Origin: Bacteroidales bacterium UBA1374
Lineage (GTDB): Bacteria > Bacteroidota > Bacteroidia > Bacteroidales > UBA932
DNA: 64,000 nt
Reading direction: 5' to 3'
Assembly: GCA_002305545.1 (NCBI GenBank)
Contig: DBRG01000004.1
Coordinates: forward strand, 1 to 64,000
This document shows positions 1 through 7,784 of the stretch, piece by piece. A model generated the notes under the pieces. The model had not been told where the DNA came from and did not search any database. It was given only the letters and a program-made list of their open reading frames with translations. Made by a program: the position numbers and the translations under genes. Positions within the stretch are counted from its first letter, which is position 1. Each line of letters starts with the position of its first letter.

Positions 1-6
1 AAATTT

Positions 7-522
7 TTAGTAGACACCAATGTCAATGAAATTCTGATTCGTGATAAATGAGAGGTGCCACAAATACCATAAAAAACCAATTAAAAGTATTCTTTTCCAT
101 TCCTTTACAGATTTCAATTCATCCTGTAAATATCCTCTCCAACCAATTTCCTCACAAAAGCAATAAATAAGAGTACCAATTCCTCCTAACATACCGTAAA
201 GGTGTATATTTATGTTATTCTCATTGTCAACTCCAAATATGGCAAGAAGGATAACAGGAATACTTAGCATAATTAAACTCCATTTCCATGATGTCCCAAA
301 TAAACTAAAGCTTAACTTTCTTTCCTTTTTGAGTAAGTAAAGTGAAATAAGAGCTCCTATAAATAATCCAATGGCTCCTAAAGGAGATGTTATTAATAAT
401 TCAATTATAGATAATTTTTCTCCTGATTCATTTAGATTCAATAAATCAAATCTGAATACATTTGAGAGCGTTATTCCTATCAAGTAGAAAATTAAAATTC
501 TTAAAAAACCTTTTTTTGTCAT
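7..522 (-). pseudogene. CPBP-family intramembrane protease, truncated at C-terminus
   Basis: Predicted CPBP (Rce1/CAAX-like) membrane protease of 171 residues with about five hydrophobic segments. The first catalytic motif is intact (EEIGWRGYLQ, E124/E125/R129), and the second motif is present as FLWYLWHL with H156. The frame then stops about fifteen residues later, before the remaining membrane helices and the last conserved His/Asn motif that full-length members (usually over 200 residues) carry. I read this as a 3'-truncated or frameshifted gene. The missing part would lie at or beyond the window edge, so a frameshift there cannot be checked. The gene is very AT-rich, unlike everything after 1.87 kb, which fits acquired DNA. 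CPBP proteins are often linked to bacteriocin immunity or prenylated-protein processing; no neighbour supports either here. Confidence 0.6.
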
Positions 523-850
523 GTAGATTGATGTTTTTTCGATTAAGGTATATTTTTCTCGTTCTGTTAGTTTTATTCTGTTCGGCTTAAATTATTGCCA
601 ACTTGTTTATAGATTCAATAAATATTTCTATACCCTCTAATTTGGGCGTATAAATGCTGATATATGGTAAGCTATATACCTCAAGATACTAGCAACACGT
701 TGCCTTGTCTTTCTTTGGTATAAGGCAAAGTGAAAAAGTAAATTCTTTGATTAACAAATGTCAAAAAAATAGACGTTTTATGCATGCATTAGGACAATGT
801 AGCTATTTCTGGAACAGATGTATGTAAAATTAGCATTAATATAATGTTTT

Positions 851-985
851 TCAAATTTTTATTAAGTTAATATAATCCATTTGCTTAATTGACCAGGCAA
901 GGTAAAAATCTAACATACCAGGTGTTATTTTACTAATTAAATCATCGGGTATAAACCATGATTTTATTGGCTTTATTTTCCTCAT
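851..985 (-). CDS. Short orphan open frame, 44 residues
   Basis: An ATG-started frame of 44 codons ends in TGA at 851-853. It reads upstream without a stop for another ~17 codons, where a GTG could also serve as start. The residue mix (for example WFIPDD and a segment ending LDFYLAWSIKQMD) looks more like a real folded peptide than random AT-rich translation, but I recognise no family. It could be the tail of a broken gene. No clear promoter is visible. Confidence 0.2.
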   Translation of the reverse strand: MRKIKPIKSWFIPDDLISKITPGMLDFYLAWSIKQMDYINLIKI

Positions 986-1105
986 ATCCTTTTTTTGTAA
1001 CGCATTTTTCACTCCAAATATAATAAAACATTTTGTAATATCCTAACACATTGCGCTTTATGAGCTCACAATGTTGAAAAATATGTGTGAAAATTAACGA
1101 CGTTA

Positions 1106-1166
1106 GGGGGGTCGAAGTGCCCTTTTTTTGCAGTTATGGGGGGTCGAAGTGCCCTTTTTTTGCAGT
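1106..1166. repeat. Two 29-bp direct repeats
   Basis: The unit starts GGGGGGTCGAAGTGCC and ends TTTTTTTGCAGT. It occurs at 1106-1134 and again, identically, at 1138-1166 with a 3-bp gap (period 32). There are only two copies. This is too few, and the spacer too short, for a CRISPR array, and no cas gene is nearby. Confidence 0.8.
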
Positions 1167-1171
1167 CGATA

Positions 1172-1207
1172 TGCAACTCCAACTGCAACTCCAACTGCAA
1201 CCCCAAC
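1172..1207. repeat. 12-bp tandem triplication
   Basis: TGCAACTCCAAC is repeated three times head to tail, the last copy with one change (TGCAACCCCAAC). It begins five bases after the 29-bp direct repeats. It is probably a slippage product. Translated, it gives only a low-complexity Gln/Leu run. Confidence 0.75.
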
Positions 1208-1307
1208 ACATTATTTTGCTAAAATTTTGGTTAAAAAGGTCTTTGCAAAATTGCCGTTTTTTATGGCTTATTTTACGCAATTATTCAGGTGGTATATTCA
1301 AATAAGA

Positions 1308-1346
1308 ATAGCCTAAAACGCCTTGTTTTTGTGCATTTTAGGCTAT
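1308..1346. repeat. Perfect 11-bp hairpin with 17-nt loop
   Basis: ATAGCCTAAAA at 1308-1318 is the exact reverse complement of 1336-1346. The loop contains a T-rich run. No T-tract follows either arm, so an intrinsic terminator is not obvious. It resembles in build, but not in sequence, the hairpins described at 5879, 18586 and 57199. Confidence 0.6.
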
Positions 1347-1493
1347 GGTTAACAACTTATTAGGGATATATTAAACTGAAATTAAAATGCCGACTTAAAT
1401 TTGAATTCGTTGAACCTGAAATATTAAAGCTAAATTAAAGCAAATGTACATCTCGTTTTTTATTATCGTTTTTAACAATTCTTCTACTTTCTT

Positions 1494-1780
1494 TTATTCA
1501 CTAGCGTTATTGAAGTTTTCCTTTTCTTTCATTTTGTACATTTCGTTTTTGCCCCCGTACTTGGTGCGGAGCGCCTCGGCGTACTCAAAAAGCGCTCAGT
1601 TCCAAGTGATGGCAGCGACCTGATACTGGAGCAGGAGGTTGTATTTGTTCAGAAAATCCTAAGAGGTTGTCTTTCAGATTGGTGCGCCAAAAGTTTTTGG
1701 CGCCTATAAAAGCTGCGTAGCAGCACCTTCCTGATTTGTTGCAAGTCTGCCATTGTGTAGCATTATTGCACAAAGGACTG
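1494..1780 (-). pseudogene. Decayed reading frame, 3' fragment of an unknown gene
   Basis: On the minus strand a coding-like tail reads ALFEYAEALRTKYGG and runs on through KNEMYKMKEKENFNNASE to a TAA at 1494-1496. Upstream of it the frame is closed by a TGA, but the codons before that (LLQYQVAAITWN) continue in the same style. Neighbouring frames also carry coding-like pieces such as MADLQQIRKVLLR. This pattern suggests a short protein broken by one or more frameshifts and a stop. I do not recognise the parent; a transposase or small regulatory protein is possible. The segment also contains a 9-bp hairpin (1684-1703) and the small palindrome GCTGCGTAGCAGC (1712-1724). Confidence 0.35.
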
Positions 1781-1863
1781 TCCGGTGGTCTTCAAGGTAG
1801 TGCGACAAACGCATTTAATGCATAATAGTAGGGGCAACTACTTTTTATTCACCACCATTTAAC

Positions 1864-1871
1864 TATATTTG
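1864..1871 (+). promoter_or_regulatory. Bacteroidota-type -7 box TATATTTG before the STAS/ABC operon
   Basis: TATATTTG matches the Bacteroidota -7 consensus TAnnTTTG exactly. It lies five bases before the ATG at 1877, so a transcript starting here would have almost no leader. The -33 position is only a T-rich CTTTT at 1841-1845, a weak match. Inferred by motif only. Confidence 0.4.
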
Positions 1872-1876
1872 TTACA

Positions 1877-3121
1877 ATGATTTCATTGGATATACAGAGG
1901 GAAGATCAGCAGGATCAAAGGGTATTGCTTCACTGTTCCGGGCGGCTGGATGCCACCAGTACGGACCATCTGACGGATTACATGGAGCGTTTGGTGCGGG
2001 AGGGAAAATACCAGGTGGCACTGGATCTGTCCCGGATTGAATACATGAGCTCTGCAGGAATCCGGGCACTGGTAGTGCAGCATAAGAACCTGCAGTCGCT
2101 GAACGGTCATTTCTATATCATAAGATCTTCTGACAATGTGGCTCAGGTGTTGGCCATGGTGGGCATGAGCGATATGTTCAGCCCGCCGGACCAAAAGGCA
2201 GCCGTCCAGGCAAAGGAAGAAATACAGGATATCGTAAAGGAGGAAGACGGATACGTGTTCCGGATGCAGGAGCTTGACAAACAGGCATCCACAACGGTGA
2301 CCTGCAGCGGGGAGCCTCAAAGGATCGCTGACGGGGATTATACACAGGAAGATACCAGGATCATCGCCTCGGCCCGGGGTAAATTTGCGCTGGGACTGGG
2401 AGCCATCGGGGAATCGTTCCCGGAGTGCAGCGGACGGTTAGGAGAATACCTGCTCTTGAACGGGATGGCGGCTTACCTGCCGGCTGACGGGTCCAAAAAG
2501 CCGGACTACATGATCAGCCACGGAAAGCTTGTTGCGCATCTTACCGAGGTATACGGCCTTCATTTTTCGGGGCCTTTTTCACACCGGGTGGTGTTTGAGC
2601 CGGGGCAGGAAGCCCGCGGTCTTGAACTTTCCTCCCTGGCACACCTTATCTCCCGACTGACCGGCTACCGCACATGGGCCTTCGTGATGATTGCCGAGAG
2701 TGCCGGACTCATTGGCACCTCCATCAATGTCTCTCCGGTGGGGGAAAGGTCATTGTTTGCTTATCCCGGGGTGAAGGATGCGGTGCGTTTTACCACCGAA
2801 CCTGCCCACCTGAGGATGCAAACCGTTTCCGCAGGCATTGTGTCCAGGGATTCCGGAGCAGTGTGCAGGGATTTTCTAAGACCCATGAAGGACAACACAT
2901 TGCTGGCACACATCCATACGGCGGTGTTCCCATATCTTCCCTTGAAGAAAAATGATCCGTCACCGGATGATACCATAAGCCATTTGCTGGAGGAAGCAGG
3001 CCTCACGGATATCCTGCATCTGCTTTGCGATGACCGTCCCCTTTCGGGCCTTGGGGAAAGTGCCTTCCTGCAGGGGGTGTGCTGGGTCGTTCCGGTTGAA
3101 AAGTTTATCAATGACCGATAA
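1877..3121 (+). CDS. STAS-domain protein (anti-sigma-factor-antagonist-like) with unassigned C-terminal domain
   Basis: Residues 1-100 form a STAS domain of the SpoIIAA/RsbV type: a beta-strand followed by LDLSRIEY and the switch motif MSSAGIRAL, with S58/S59 at the position phosphorylated in RsbV-like antagonists. Residues 130-414 are a second region I cannot assign. It is rich in Gly and hydrophobic residues, has no evident signal peptide or membrane helix, and includes motifs such as GLGAIGESFPE and MIAESAGLIGTSINVSP. The 414-residue length is about four times a stand-alone antagonist, so this is a fusion. The next gene starts six bases after the stop and the whole ABC importer follows, so the protein probably senses or regulates that transport, or its binding partner is a kinase/phosphatase encoded elsewhere. 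No anti-sigma kinase or PP2C phosphatase is present in the window. Confidence 0.75.
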   Translation: MISLDIQREDQQDQRVLLHCSGRLDATSTDHLTDYMERLVREGKYQVALDLSRIEYMSSAGIRALVVQHKNLQSLNGHFYIIRSSDNVAQVLAMVGMSDMFSPPDQKAAVQAKEEIQDIVKEEDGYVFRMQELDKQASTTVTCSGEPQRIADGDYTQEDTRIIASARGKFALGLGAIGESFPECSGRLGEYLLLNGMAAYLPADGSKKPDYMISHGKLVAHLTEVYGLHFSGPFSHRVVFEPGQEARGLELSSLAHLISRLTGYRTWAFVMIAESAGLIGTSINVSPVGERSLFAYPGVKDAVRFTTEPAHLRMQTVSAGIVSRDSGAVCRDFLRPMKDNTLLAHIHTAVFPYLPLKKNDPSPDDTISHLLEEAGLTDILHLLCDDRPLSGLGESAFLQGVCWVVPVEKFINDR

Positions 3122-3127
3122 ATAGAT

Positions 3128-4066
3128 ATGTCCATTCTGATTACATCCATGATCTTTGGCCTGATACTGTCTTTCCTGGCGTTGGGTGTCTTTATCAGTT
3201 TCCGTGTGTTCGATTTTCCCGATATTACGGTTGAAGGATCTTTTACCACCGGGGCAGCCCTGGCGGCCCTGCTCATTGTGAGTGGATGCGACCCGCTGTT
3301 GTCCTGCCTGGTTTCTTTTGCTGCGGGAATGGTTGCCGGCGCGCTCACCGGACTCATACACACCCGCTTCAGGATCAATCAGCTGCTTTCTGGAATACTG
3401 GTGATGACGGCACTCTACTCTGTGAATCTTCATGTTATGGGAAGAAGCAATTTGCCCATGCCCGGGTCGGTGACAATATTCAACGGACTGGAAAAGGTTT
3501 CACAACAGCTCTTCGGGCAGGGGAGCAAGGTTGTTTTGCTGGGCTGGAGCGTGGATGCCAAGGACCTGGTCATCCTGGCTGCCCTGGTTGTTGTGGTATT
3601 GCTGACAGGTCTTGTATTACGCTGGTTCCTGAGAACCAACCTGGGAACCGCCATGCGTGCCACCGGGGACAATGACCAGATGATAAGGGCATTGGGTGTC
3701 GATACCAAGTGGATGATCGTTTTCGGGATTGCCCTTGCCAACGGGTTTGTTGCCCTGTCGGGCGCGCTGCTGGCGCAATTCCAGGGATTTGCCGATGTCC
3801 AGATGGGCATTGGCATGATGGTCTGGGGACTGGCCAGTGTGATCATCGGCGAGGTTGTGGTTGGGCGGACAAGCGTGGGGTATGTGATTTTCGGGGCGGT
3901 TCTGGGTTCTGTGCTTTTCCGGCTGCTGGTGGCCATAGCCCTGCGTCTTGGAATGAATCCCAACGATCTTAAGATCATTACGGCGGCATTCGTCTTTATT
4001 GCACTCATTCTGCCCGGACTCATGAAACGCAGGAAAAATCTTTGGGGGAGAAAGAAATATGCTTGA
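3128..4066 (+). CDS. ABC transporter permease (LivH/RbsC-like fold)
   Basis: 312-residue integral membrane protein with eight or more hydrophobic segments, of the branched-chain-amino-acid/ribose type permease family (BPD_transp_2). The charged stretch RWFLRTNLGTAMRATGDN before residue 185 corresponds to the cytoplasmic loop that docks the ATPase in this family. It overlaps the ATPase start by eight bases, giving translational coupling. With the ATPase and the binding protein downstream it makes a complete importer of the kind annotated as TrpXYZ-like in Firmicutes. The substrate is not evident from sequence; small organic solutes such as amino acids are the usual guess. Confidence 0.85.
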   Translation: MSILITSMIFGLILSFLALGVFISFRVFDFPDITVEGSFTTGAALAALLIVSGCDPLLSCLVSFAAGMVAGALTGLIHTRFRINQLLSGILVMTALYSVNLHVMGRSNLPMPGSVTIFNGLEKVSQQLFGQGSKVVLLGWSVDAKDLVILAALVVVVLLTGLVLRWFLRTNLGTAMRATGDNDQMIRALGVDTKWMIVFGIALANGFVALSGALLAQFQGFADVQMGIGMMVWGLASVIIGEVVVGRTSVGYVIFGAVLGSVLFRLLVAIALRLGMNPNDLKIITAAFVFIALILPGLMKRRKNLWGRKKYA

Positions 4067-4871
4067 GCTCAACAATATAAAAAAAACCTTCCATGCCGGT
4101 ACGGTACATGAGGTCAGGGCGCTGAACGGAGTTTCCCTGACGCTGGAGAAAGGGAGTTTTGTCTGTGTGCTGGGGAGCAACGGATCGGGGAAATCAACAC
4201 TGCTGAATGCCATAGCAGGAACTTTTCCGATAGACGAAGGGACTATCCGCATGGATGGTACGGACATCACGGCCTGGCCGGAGCATAGAAGGGCGCGCTA
4301 CATGGGACGTGTTTTCCAGAATCCGCTAAGCGGAACGGCCCCCAACATGACCATAGGCGAAAACATTTCACTGGCGCTCAGGCGCGGAAAGCCCCGGGGT
4401 CTTGGACCGGGCATATCGCACGGAAAGAAAGAGGAGTACAGGCAGATGGTCCGGCCGCTGAACATGGACCTGGAAGAACGGCTGGACAATCCCATCGGCA
4501 AGCTTTCAGGAGGCCAGCGGCAGGCTCTCACGCTTTTGATGGCCTCGGCGTTACAACCAAAACTGTTACTGCTGGATGAACATACGGCGGCCCTGGATCC
4601 CAAGACGGCTGCGCGGGTGACGGAAATCACCCAAATGATCATCACCAGGGATTCGCTGACCACCCTTATGGTGACGCATTCCATGCATCAGGCCGTACAT
4701 ATGGGAGACCGACTTATCATGATGCACCAGGGACGTGTGGCTTATGATTTCAAAGGCGAGGATAAGAAAAGACTCAAGGTCAATGACCTGCTGGCCCTGT
4801 TTGACGACTTGCGCCGCAAGGATGCCATTGACCCGGGAGTGGCTGCTTTACTGAGTAACAATTACGTATAA
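4059..4871 (+). CDS. ABC transporter ATP-binding protein
   Basis: 270 residues with all ATPase motifs: Walker A GSNGSGKST (39-47), signature LSGGQRQ near residue 150, Walker B LLLLDEHTAALD, and switch histidine in MVTHSMHQAV. The glutamate after the Walker B aspartate is present. It drives the permease encoded just upstream, with which it overlaps by eight bases. It ends in TAATG, so the binding-protein ATG at 4871 shares a base with the stop. A single ATPase gene with a single permease gene implies that both act as homodimers. Confidence 0.92.
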   Translation: MLELNNIKKTFHAGTVHEVRALNGVSLTLEKGSFVCVLGSNGSGKSTLLNAIAGTFPIDEGTIRMDGTDITAWPEHRRARYMGRVFQNPLSGTAPNMTIGENISLALRRGKPRGLGPGISHGKKEEYRQMVRPLNMDLEERLDNPIGKLSGGQRQALTLLMASALQPKLLLLDEHTAALDPKTAARVTEITQMIITRDSLTTLMVTHSMHQAVHMGDRLIMMHQGRVAYDFKGEDKKRLKVNDLLALFDDLRRKDAIDPGVAALLSNNYV

Positions 4872-5881
4872 TGAAAAGCATTGGTAAAAGCCTGTTCATC
4901 CTGTTCCTGGTTGCCGGGGTTTTGTTGTTGCTGGACCTGGGAAACCGGGAAAAAGTGAAGAAGGATGCATTGAAGATAGCGGTTTTCAAAATGACCACGC
5001 GTCCCTCACTTGATGACACCGAAGATGGGGTCATGGAGGCTTTGACAGAAAGAGGCTTCTTAGACAGCCAGGGCTGCACAATACAGCATTTCTCTGCCGA
5101 CAATGATATGGTAACAGCCAATGCCATAGCGCAAAACATTGTGAGCAGCCGGTTTGACATGGTGGTGACCATCAGTACGCCGGCAATGCAGGTAATGGCC
5201 AATGCCAACAAAAAAGGGGACGTGATGCATGTCTTCTGCACGGTGACCGATCCATATGTTTCCGGAGTAGGGATAACGGGCACTGAACCGGACCAGCACC
5301 CGCCGCACCTTGTGGGTATTGGGACTTTTCAGCCGGTGGAAGAAACCTTTGCCCTGATGAAGCAGATAAAGCCCGATCTGAAAAAGGTGGGAACCGTCTG
5401 GTGCACCAGTGAAACCTGTTCCGAGGCCTGCGTCCGCCTGGCCCGCAAGAAATGCGCCGAGCTGGGTATTGAACTTCTGGAAATGAGCGTGGAGAATACC
5501 ACGCAGATCCTGGAAGCAGCGATGTCCCTCACCGCGCGCGGCGTTGAAGCCTTATGGGTGGGAGGCGACAATGTGGTGGAAGCAGCCATAGACCAGATGA
5601 TCAACGCGGCTGCGAAAGCCAAAATCCCATTGATCATCAACAACACCAACAACGTTTACGGCAATACGTTATTCGGGCTTGGGGCAGAATATACCGAGGT
5701 AGGCTACCTGGCCGGGCAGATGGCGGCCGATGTGCTGGAGGGCAAGCCAACCTCTGAAATAGGCGTCAGGAACATGGTCCCGCTCCATCTGCTGGTCAAC
5801 CCCGATGCCCTCAACAACATTCGCGACAAGTGGGCGCTGCCGGAGCAAATGCAACCTCCTGCGCAACTTACAATTCACTGA
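4871..5881 (+). CDS. ABC transporter substrate-binding protein (ABC_sub_bind family)
   Basis: 336 residues. An N-terminal hydrophobic stretch (residues 5-22) is followed directly by the mature two-lobed domain; there is no lipobox cysteine, so it is either membrane-anchored by that helix or secreted to the periplasm. The fold resembles the periplasmic-binding superfamily PF04392: GVMEALTERGF at the start of lobe one, VVTISTPAMQVM, and LWVGGDNVV and IPLIINNTNNVYGN in lobe two. It is the last gene of the STAS-permease-ATPase operon. Its stop codon lies inside the left arm of an inverted repeat (5879-5940). Confidence 0.85.
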   Translation: MKSIGKSLFILFLVAGVLLLLDLGNREKVKKDALKIAVFKMTTRPSLDDTEDGVMEALTERGFLDSQGCTIQHFSADNDMVTANAIAQNIVSSRFDMVVTISTPAMQVMANANKKGDVMHVFCTVTDPYVSGVGITGTEPDQHPPHLVGIGTFQPVEETFALMKQIKPDLKKVGTVWCTSETCSEACVRLARKKCAELGIELLEMSVENTTQILEAAMSLTARGVEALWVGGDNVVEAAIDQMINAAAKAKIPLIINNTNNVYGNTLFGLGAEYTEVGYLAGQMAADVLEGKPTSEIGVRNMVPLHLLVNPDALNNIRDKWALPEQMQPPAQLTIH

Positions 5882-5975
5882 CACCACAATAACGGGAAGC
5901 TTTTTCCTTAAGCCGGGGCTTCCCTTATCTTGTGGTGTCAGCGACCGCCTGCAGGAAAGGCCGAAGCCCCGGCTT
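5879..5975. repeat. Intergenic hairpin element, copy 1 (two overlapping inverted repeats)
   Basis: TGACACCACAA...GGGAAGC at 5879-5900 is complementary, with a few mismatches, to GCTTCCC...TTGTGGTGTCA at 5919-5940, leaving an 18-nt loop. The 12-mer AAGCCGGGGCTT at 5910-5921 is also the exact reverse complement of 5964-5975. The two pairings share bases 5919-5921, so they cannot both form fully. The 3' part (5909-5946) is about 90% identical to the reverse complement of 18576-18613. No T-tract follows, so this is not a classic terminator, though it sits right at an operon end. Confidence 0.7.
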
Positions 5976-6003
5976 TGCTGTATAGAAAATAATCATACAT
6001 TTG
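5974..6003 (+). promoter_or_regulatory. Bacteroidota-type promoter TTTG-N18-TACATTTG
   Basis: TTTG at 5974-5977 and TACATTTG at 5996-6003 are separated by 18 bases, close to the usual spacing of the Bacteroidota -33 and -7 boxes. It would start transcription 10-15 bases before the ATG at 6024. The -33 box overlaps the right arm of the hairpin element. Confidence 0.6.
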
Positions 6004-6023
6004 GTACAGTAATAATTGATCTC

Positions 6024-6683
6024 ATGAAAGTCATTCTACACAACTCAGTTAGCCTGGACGGTTCTTTCACAGGCATTGCAGCCAACATGGAATTGCACTA
6101 CCAGGCAGTCAATTCGTTTGGCGCGCAGGTGTATATGGTGGGCTCCAATACAACATCCCGGGCCAGTATTGAACAAAACGGGGAAACTATCCCCCCGGAA
6201 ACCGCATCGGATTTTCACAAATCCGTGCGCGATCCGGCACTTTCCTATTGGGTTATTCCCGACACCAAAGGGACCCTGCAGGGGGTATTGCACTATTTGA
6301 GGCAGTTTGAGTATTGCCGGGATGTAATCCTGCTGGTTTCGGAAGCTACACCGGCAGAGTATATAGAGTACCTGGAGAAAAGAAATTACGATTATATTAA
6401 AACCGGCAGTATACAGGCTGATTACCGGGAAGCTTTCCGGCAGCTTGCCCTGCGGTACGGTGTTGAAACGATTCTGGTAGATACGGGCAGCCGCCTGGGG
6501 AATGTACTGCTCAACGAAGGCCTGATAGATGAGATAAGCCTGGTTGTTACCCCGGAAATCCTGGCAAAATCCGACAGGCATTTATTTGAGGGGGTGGAAA
6601 GCCACATCAGCTTGCGCAACAAGAAGTGTGAGACCTTGCCTGACGGTTATATCTGGATCGTATACGAAATCATTGGTCACTAA
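6024..6683 (+). CDS. RibD C-terminal-domain reductase (DHFR-like fold)
   Basis: 219 residues from the ATG at 6024. The open frame extends back to 5805, but that part overlaps the binding-protein gene and reads through the hairpin repeat, and a good promoter lies just before 6024, so I reject the longer form. MKVILHNSVSLDG is the typical first strand of RibD-C/DHFR-like reductases, and VDTGSRLGNVLLNEGLIDE matches the family's second-half motif, which ends in VDEISL-like residues. Such proteins reduce a pyrimidine or pterin substrate with NADPH. With no riboflavin genes nearby, this stand-alone form may be a general NADPH reductase. It is monocistronic, with convergent genes following. Confidence 0.8.
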   Translation: MKVILHNSVSLDGSFTGIAANMELHYQAVNSFGAQVYMVGSNTTSRASIEQNGETIPPETASDFHKSVRDPALSYWVIPDTKGTLQGVLHYLRQFEYCRDVILLVSEATPAEYIEYLEKRNYDYIKTGSIQADYREAFRQLALRYGVETILVDTGSRLGNVLLNEGLIDEISLVVTPEILAKSDRHLFEGVESHISLRNKKCETLPDGYIWIVYEIIGH

Positions 6684-6738
6684 GCCAGGCCACTTTTTGC
6701 CCGAAAAGGATCCAGTATCATGGAACAGCCTAATCAAA

Positions 6739-6769
6739 AAGCCGTTCAGCATGACTGCTCGAACGGCTT
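6739..6769 (-). terminator. Intrinsic terminator for the 7.3-8.8 kb minus-strand genes
   Basis: AAGCCGTTC at 6739-6747 pairs perfectly with GAACGGCTT at 6761-6769. Read on the minus strand the stem is followed by GGCTTTTTGATT, a T-tract. It lies about 80 bases past the stop of the GNAT gene. The plus-strand reading lacks a good T-run, but could still help end the convergent RibD-C gene. Confidence 0.65.
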
Positions 6770-6848
6770 AAATATTCATTATGTGCCGCAAAGGTAAGTC
6801 GGGTTTTTCAACAAAACAAATAATTTGTAAAACTTTATAAACAAAGTT

Positions 6849-7346
6849 CTATTCCAGCGACTTCTGCATCCAGACAATATCCAGGGGTTTCCCCTTTTTT
6901 GTTATGATCTTCTGGAACCGGCCACACTCTGTGAAGCCGTTTTTCTTATGAAAATCAATGCTCCGGGTGTTAATCGAGGAAATATTTGCCAGAATGGTCT
7001 TGATGCCTACCTGCAGAGCATCCTGCTCAAGTCTTTTCAGGGCCATGGTCCCTATTCCTTTTCCTGTGTGGTGGTGGTCAATGAAATAGAAAATTTCAGC
7101 ACATTGCTTAAAAGTAGGGAAAGGATTATAGGCGTGGAGCATACAAAAACCTACAATCTTGTCATTTTCCTTGATGACATAAGCAGGGTAGCACTTTGTC
7201 ATATCCAGGAATTTTTCATAGTACTCATAAGGTAGCACATCGTCGGGATAGGTTGCAAGACTGTTGTTTACGTAATAATTGTAAATGTCCATCACAGCCT
7301 CCCTGTGCTCGAAAGACATGTTTTCAAAATTGATTTTCATGATCAT
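6849..7346 (-). CDS. GNAT N-acetyltransferase, phosphinothricin-acetyltransferase-like
   Basis: 165 residues. The central part holds the acetyl-CoA binding loop HHTGKGIGTMAL after an IFYFIDHHH strand, and the end has the FHKKNGF motif of the PAT/MddA (YncA) subgroup that acetylates phosphinothricin or methionine sulfoximine-like amines. Two in-frame ATGs (7346 and 7340) are possible. It follows the small membrane-protein gene by eight bases and is the last gene before the terminator at 6739. The native substrate cannot be told. Confidence 0.85.
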   Translation of the reverse strand: MIMKINFENMSFEHREAVMDIYNYYVNNSLATYPDDVLPYEYYEKFLDMTKCYPAYVIKENDKIVGFCMLHAYNPFPTFKQCAEIFYFIDHHHTGKGIGTMALKRLEQDALQVGIKTILANISSINTRSIDFHKKNGFTECGRFQKIITKKGKPLDIVWMQKSLE

Positions 7347-7354
7347 AAATTTTT

Positions 7355-7765
7355 TTACTTGCCTGCCGGCCCTTTATATTCCGATTTGCCAAAACCGAGG
7401 ATTGGGAAAAATATGAACGGGAGCAGCAACAACCCAATGGTGAAATCCACTCCTTTACCAAAACTTTTAGACAACAGGTTTATTCCCCATATCATAAATA
7501 TTAAATTGATAAACGGGATAAACAGGAGTATGACCCACCACCATGGTTTTCCAATGATCTTCAACCCTACCAGATAATCATAAACGGGTATGAGACAAGC
7601 CCACCCCGGTTTTCCGGCTTTGGTGAATACATACCAAATGGCAACGATCTGTATTACCGAAATATACATGCAGAAAACGGTCCACATGATAATAAACGGC
7701 AAAAAAGCAAGATAGCTGCCATTGGTGAAATCACAAGATTCCAGATTTTCAAAAAGACTTTCCAT
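7355..7765 (-). CDS. Small membrane protein, DUF5684-like
   Basis: 136 residues with about four hydrophobic helices. The block KAGKPGWACLIPVYDYLVG followed by a tryptophan-rich helix (GKPWWW) and the tail GFGKSEYKGP is characteristic of the DUF5684 family seen in many Bacteroidota and Firmicutes. It has no cysteine-type lipobox and no catalytic motif that I can identify. It sits between a GNAT gene and an NAD-dependent epimerase on the same strand. The function is unknown. Confidence 0.65.
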   Translation of the reverse strand: MESLFENLESCDFTNGSYLAFLPFIIMWTVFCMYISVIQIVAIWYVFTKAGKPGWACLIPVYDYLVGLKIIGKPWWWVILLFIPFINLIFMIWGINLLSKSFGKGVDFTIGLLLLPFIFFPILGFGKSEYKGPAGK

Positions 7766-7784
7766 AATTTGATTTGTTAAGTGA

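Larger units (their letters stand above)
523..1876. other. 1.35-kb AT-rich spacer with repeats and gene remnants
   Basis: No intact gene of normal length is seen between the truncated protease and the STAS-domain gene. The stretch holds a 44-codon orphan frame (851-985), two 29-bp direct repeats (1106-1166), a 12-bp triplication (1172-1207), an 11-bp-stem hairpin (1308-1346) and a decayed reading frame on the minus strand (1494 to about 1780). The low GC content stops abruptly just before 1.87 kb, so this looks like the edge of a foreign or degraded segment. Confidence 0.6.

Noticed and set aside
1106..1166. Possible CRISPR array
   Set aside because: Only two repeats, 3-bp spacing and no cas genes.
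1087..1305. 72-codon frame across the 29-bp repeats
   Set aside because: It consists mostly of the two repeats and a Gln/Leu low-complexity run, with no similar family and no promoter, so it is an accident of the repeat.
5805..6023. Upstream extension of the RibD-C frame
   Set aside because: The first 73 codons overlap the binding-protein gene and translate the hairpin element; the known fold starts at the ATG at 6024, which has a good promoter.
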